From Muribaculaceae bacterium (GTDB lineage Bacteria; Bacteroidota; Bacteroidia; Bacteroidales; Muribaculaceae), in contig VSPW01000082.1 of the NCBI GenBank assembly GCA_009775535.1, forward strand, positions 1 to 8,227: a DNA stretch of 8,227 bases. Direction: 5' to 3'. Position 1 is the first letter of the stretch. The number at the start of each line of letters is the position of its first letter. A program made the translations under genes and the position numbers. Of this stretch, positions 6,096-8,227 are shown piece after piece. The notes under the pieces are model-generated. The model was not told where the DNA came from. It searched no databases and worked only from the letters and a program-made list of their open reading frames with translations.

Positions 6096-7175
6096 CTATA
6101 TATGCATCAGGTCGCGGTAAATGTCCAATGCCGCGCGTATGGTATCAGGATCGACTGTTATGCCGGTCTCGATGACGCCTATATCCCGTAGCAGGGAGAA
6201 TGTTATGGCGTCCGGTGACTCGTTTTTCTTGTCGTGTCCCATCAGTTGCAGCAATGACGGATAGTCATCGCATGAAATCTCATATGCCCCATAGTTCTCG
6301 TATATGAATTTTGCCAATGGATATATGATGTCTGTCGGCAACCCCAGAGTCATGTGCGATATGAGGAGCTCGGTCACCAGACCCCATGCAACTGCATATC
6401 CGTGGGCTATCGGTATACCGTGCCTCAGGGCGTGGCTCTCAAATGCATGGCCTACCGTGTGTCCGAGGTTAAGTATGCGCCTGAGTCCGGTTTCCTTGAA
6501 ATCCTTTGATACGATGTCCTGCTTCACCATTACACTGCGGCGCACATGCTCCAGGAAGTTGCTGCCGGTATACGTCCCTGCCGATATGTCTGACCGCAGC
6601 AGGTCTCCAAGACCCACGTTTGCATCTATAATTGCATGCTTTATCATTTCGGCAAATCCTGACAGTATCTCTTCTCGGGGGAGGGTGTCGAAGAAGCACG
6701 TCGATATAATCACAGCATGAGCATTGCAGAACAGGCCTACTTCATTTTTGTATTGGTTGAAGTTGATGCCTGTCTTGCCGCCTACTGACGCATCTACGGA
6801 AGCAAGCAGGGTGGTGGGTATGTTGACGAAACGTAGTCCGCGTTTGAACGTTGCGGCAGCAAACCCGCCCATGTCGGTAACCATTCCGCCGCCAATGTTT
6901 ACCACCAATGAATTGCGTGTAGCCCCTTGGCGGTTGAGTTCCTTCCAGATATCTGTGACTGATTCAATTGTCTTGTTTATATCTCCGCTCTTTACCGTGA
7001 TCCTGTGTGCACCGGCAATTGCTGTGCTTGTCTTTGCGAGCCTGTCTACAACGAATGTGGCTGTGTTTACATCAGCGATTACATATATGCCTGCCGGAGA
7101 CAGCTCTTTGGCTATGGCATCGATGTTCCCGGAAACATCGTTTGAAAAAATCAGATTTTTAACATTATTATCCAT
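6096..7175 (-). CDS. aroB: 3-dehydroquinate synthase
   Basis: Converts 3-deoxy-D-arabino-heptulosonate 7-phosphate to 3-dehydroquinate, the second step of the shikimate pathway, using NAD and a divalent metal in the cytoplasm. The 359-residue length is normal. The NAD-binding GGGMVTDMGGFAA is at 95-107, followed by FKRG and the substrate/NAD segment PTTLLASVDASVGGKTGIN at 120-138. Metal ligands by family alignment are Glu176 (GFAEMIKHA), His239 (LNLGHTVGHAFE) and His258 (AHGYAVAWG); Lys134, Lys143 and Asn144 are in place. The ATG at 7175-7173 follows an A-rich leader. The gene lies 34 bases after the HAD gene on the same strand and is probably cotranscribed with it. Its TAG stop is 2 bases from the permease stop on the other strand, so the 3' ends of the two transcripts should overlap. 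Confidence 0.97.
   Translation of the reverse strand: MDNNVKNLIFSNDVSGNIDAIAKELSPAGIYVIADVNTATFVVDRLAKTSTAIAGAHRITVKSGDINKTIESVTDIWKELNRQGATRNSLVVNIGGGMVTDMGGFAAATFKRGLRFVNIPTTLLASVDASVGGKTGINFNQYKNEVGLFCNAHAVIISTCFFDTLPREEILSGFAEMIKHAIIDANVGLGDLLRSDISAGTYTGSNFLEHVRRSVMVKQDIVSKDFKETGLRRILNLGHTVGHAFESHALRHGIPIAHGYAVAWGLVTELLISHMTLGLPTDIIYPLAKFIYENYGAYEISCDDYPSLLQLMGHDKKNESPDAITFSLLRDIGVIETGITVDPDTIRAALDIYRDLMHI
7121..7140 (-). other. 20-base imperfect palindrome near the aroB start
   Basis: Read on the minus strand, CGATGTT (7140-7134) and AACATCG (7127-7121) are complementary 7-base arms around a CG-rich centre in which two further pairs can form. It lies 35-55 bases into the aroB coding sequence (around codons 12-19). 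It could be a weak hairpin that tunes translation, or simply a consequence of the codons used. No regulator is suggested by the sequence. Confidence 0.3.
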
Positions 7176-7209
7176 AAAAACGAACCTTAGAAATTTGTTG
7201 TGTTACCTA

Positions 7210-7956
7210 TTATCCCAATGAAGAGTTAAACATATCGTATACGAGGTTATGGAAGTCATCGGCGAGTGCCTGCATCGAGGGGTACACTATGTCGGCCCCA
7301 GCCTCCTTGAGTTCCCTGCCGGGAATCGGGCCGGTTGTCAGGCCTATGGTGAATGCTCCAGCCGCTGATGCCGATTTCACTCCCAGTGGTGCATTTTCTA
7401 TGGCTATTGATTGCGACGGCTTTACCCGGGCCATCTGCATTGCGCGTATATAAGGCTCGGGATGGGGCTTGCCGTGTGTCACGTTGCGTGATGTTACCAT
7501 CATTTGCGGGGAGAAAGCCCCAGGGAAATCCCGTTCAAGGCGTTCGATCAATGATGCCTGTCCAGAGCCTGTGACAAGCACACGACGCATGCCAGTCTCT
7601 TGCATCATGTCAAGAAGCTGCGCTGCGCCAGGCATTGGTGCGACAGCCGACATGCTGTTGAAATATTCTGTTTTAAGGTGATATAGACGTTCGATTTCCT
7701 CTTGAGTGGCGTCACGTCCGTAAGCCTTATTGAAAATGATATTTATAGTAGACGCTCCGGTGCGCCCTTCATAACGGAAAAATTCATCGCGTGGCATATT
7801 TATGCCGAGACCCGACACCATTTTCATCCATGCGTCAGCATGGTGTCCCATAGAGTCGTATAATGTGCCGTCCATGTCTATAAGGGCGGCCACCGGGTTA
7901 ATCGCGGCGTAATGCCGCTTGGCCAGAAAGTCTGATATTGCCTGATGTCTGTCCAT
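7210..7956 (-). CDS. HAD-family hydrolase, beta-phosphoglucomutase/sugar phosphatase type
   Basis: A 248-residue cytoplasmic haloacid-dehalogenase enzyme. Motif I is DMDGTLYDS with Asp27 as nucleophile and Asp29 as general acid/base. Motif II is VLVTGSG (Thr129), motif III is GKPHPEPY with Lys163, and motif IV is IENAPLG with Glu187. An all-helical cap fills about 36-105, as in subfamily I. The HGKPHPEPY and IENAPLGVKSA segments place it among beta-phosphoglucomutase-like proteins. Members may isomerise hexose 1-phosphates or dephosphorylate small sugar phosphates, and the sequence does not decide between these. I chose ATG 7956 over GTG 7998. The region just upstream (AAAGAAAAAGAAGTGAAA) looks like an A-rich Bacteroidota leader, and family members carry a similar short N-terminal helix before motif I. 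It precedes aroB by 34 bases, so the two may share a transcript. Confidence 0.92.
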   Translation of the reverse strand: MDRHQAISDFLAKRHYAAINPVAALIDMDGTLYDSMGHHADAWMKMVSGLGINMPRDEFFRYEGRTGASTINIIFNKAYGRDATQEEIERLYHLKTEYFNSMSAVAPMPGAAQLLDMMQETGMRRVLVTGSGQASLIERLERDFPGAFSPQMMVTSRNVTHGKPHPEPYIRAMQMARVKPSQSIAIENAPLGVKSASAAGAFTIGLTTGPIPGRELKEAGADIVYPSMQALADDFHNLVYDMFNSSLG

Positions 7957-8227
7957 TTTCACTTCTTTTTCTTTTGTTCCCTTTAGTGTCGTTGTCACTG
8001 TTCATGTTTTTGCTGTTAGTCCGCGTAGCGTCCTGTGGCGGTATATCGATAAGCCCTTCACGAATGAATGCTGCTGAGTCGGCAGCTGACAATGTGTCGG
8101 CATCAGGGGTTGCATCCATCTTTTCTGGCCGCGAAGATAAAGGCAGTGCGCGTAGGCGGCCATTGTTTACGCCCCGTTGGAACACGTCGCGTATCTGGTT
8201 GAGGAGGTTTACTCTTGTGGTATCTAC
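7898..8227 (-). CDS. Possible C-terminal part of an unidentified protein (runs off right edge)
   Basis: One minus-strand frame is open from the window edge for 109 codons and stops with TAA at 7900-7898. The residues nearest the edge (DTTRVNLLNQIRDVF, then RALPLSSRPEK and a SAADSAAFIREGLIDIPPQD stretch) have a believable composition and codon use. The last 40 or so (NMNSDNDTKGNKRKRSENG onward) are polar and low in complexity. The other two minus frames are closed by stops within this stretch, so this is the only candidate coding frame on that strand. The oddity is the 59-base overlap with the HAD gene, which makes either a real long overlap, a frameshift near the end, or a chance open frame possible. 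I do not recognise the family. Confidence 0.45.
   Translation of the reverse strand, partial: VDTTRVNLLNQIRDVFQRGVNNGRLRALPLSSRPEKMDATPDADTLSAADSAAFIREGLIDIPPQDATRTNSKNMNSDNDTKGNKRKRSENGQTSGNIRLSGQAALRRD

Noticed and set aside
8004..8227. Plus-strand frame from ATG 8004, open to the edge, starting MFLLLVRVASCGG like a lipoprotein signal.
   Set aside because: The rest is Arg- and Trp-rich (REDKGSARRRPLF, WNTSRIWLRRF) as in an antisense shadow, and the opposite strand gives a more natural protein. The signal-like start is probably chance.

Overview
The window looks like chromosome from a member of the Bacteroidales, possibly a Muribaculaceae-like gut commensal. The reasons are: a perfect Bacteroidota-type -7 element (TAACTTTG) upstream of the phosphofructokinase gene, A-rich leaders with little Shine-Dalgarno sequence, lipoproteins with acidic residues just after the lipid-modified cysteine, a DUF4836-like protein, and an FtsX-type permease of a kind I associate with this order. 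The family-level placement is inference. I see no tRNA or rRNA gene, CRISPR array, insertion sequence or phage gene. Genes fill almost everything, and the only gap over 150 bases is the divergent intergenic region at 359-531.

Layout. At the left edge, on the minus strand, lies the N-terminal part of a secreted lipoprotein (1-358). Across a 173-base divergent intergenic region the plus strand carries a tight five-gene run: ATP-dependent 6-phosphofructokinase (532-1512), a DUF4836-like lipoprotein (1543-3033), a second, shorter lipoprotein that looks like a diverged paralogue of the first (3047-4225), an ABC ATPase (4218-4877) and an FtsX/MacB-type permease (4894-6093). Spacings are 30, 13, -8 and 16 bases, so the last four genes, and perhaps all five, are probably one transcript. 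Convergent to this, with only 2 bases between stop codons, are minus-strand genes for 3-dehydroquinate synthase (aroB, 6096-7175) and a HAD phosphatase or phosphomutase of the beta-phosphoglucomutase type (7210-7956). An open frame that runs off the right edge on the minus strand may be the C-terminus of a third gene there.

How they may work together. PfkA commits fructose 6-phosphate to glycolysis, AroB makes 3-dehydroquinate for aromatic amino acids, and the HAD enzyme probably acts on a small phosphorylated sugar; these are housekeeping genes. The least described part is the 4.6-kb cassette of two paralogous lipoproteins, a noncanonical ABC ATPase and a four-helix permease. No membrane-fusion protein or outer-membrane channel is present. 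I therefore infer an envelope device in which ATP hydrolysis is coupled to periplasmic lipoproteins (mechanotransmission, or lipoprotein or lipid handling) rather than a complete tripartite efflux pump. A perfect 10-bp stem with a 4-base loop lies just inside the second lipoprotein gene and may set the ratio of upstream to downstream products.
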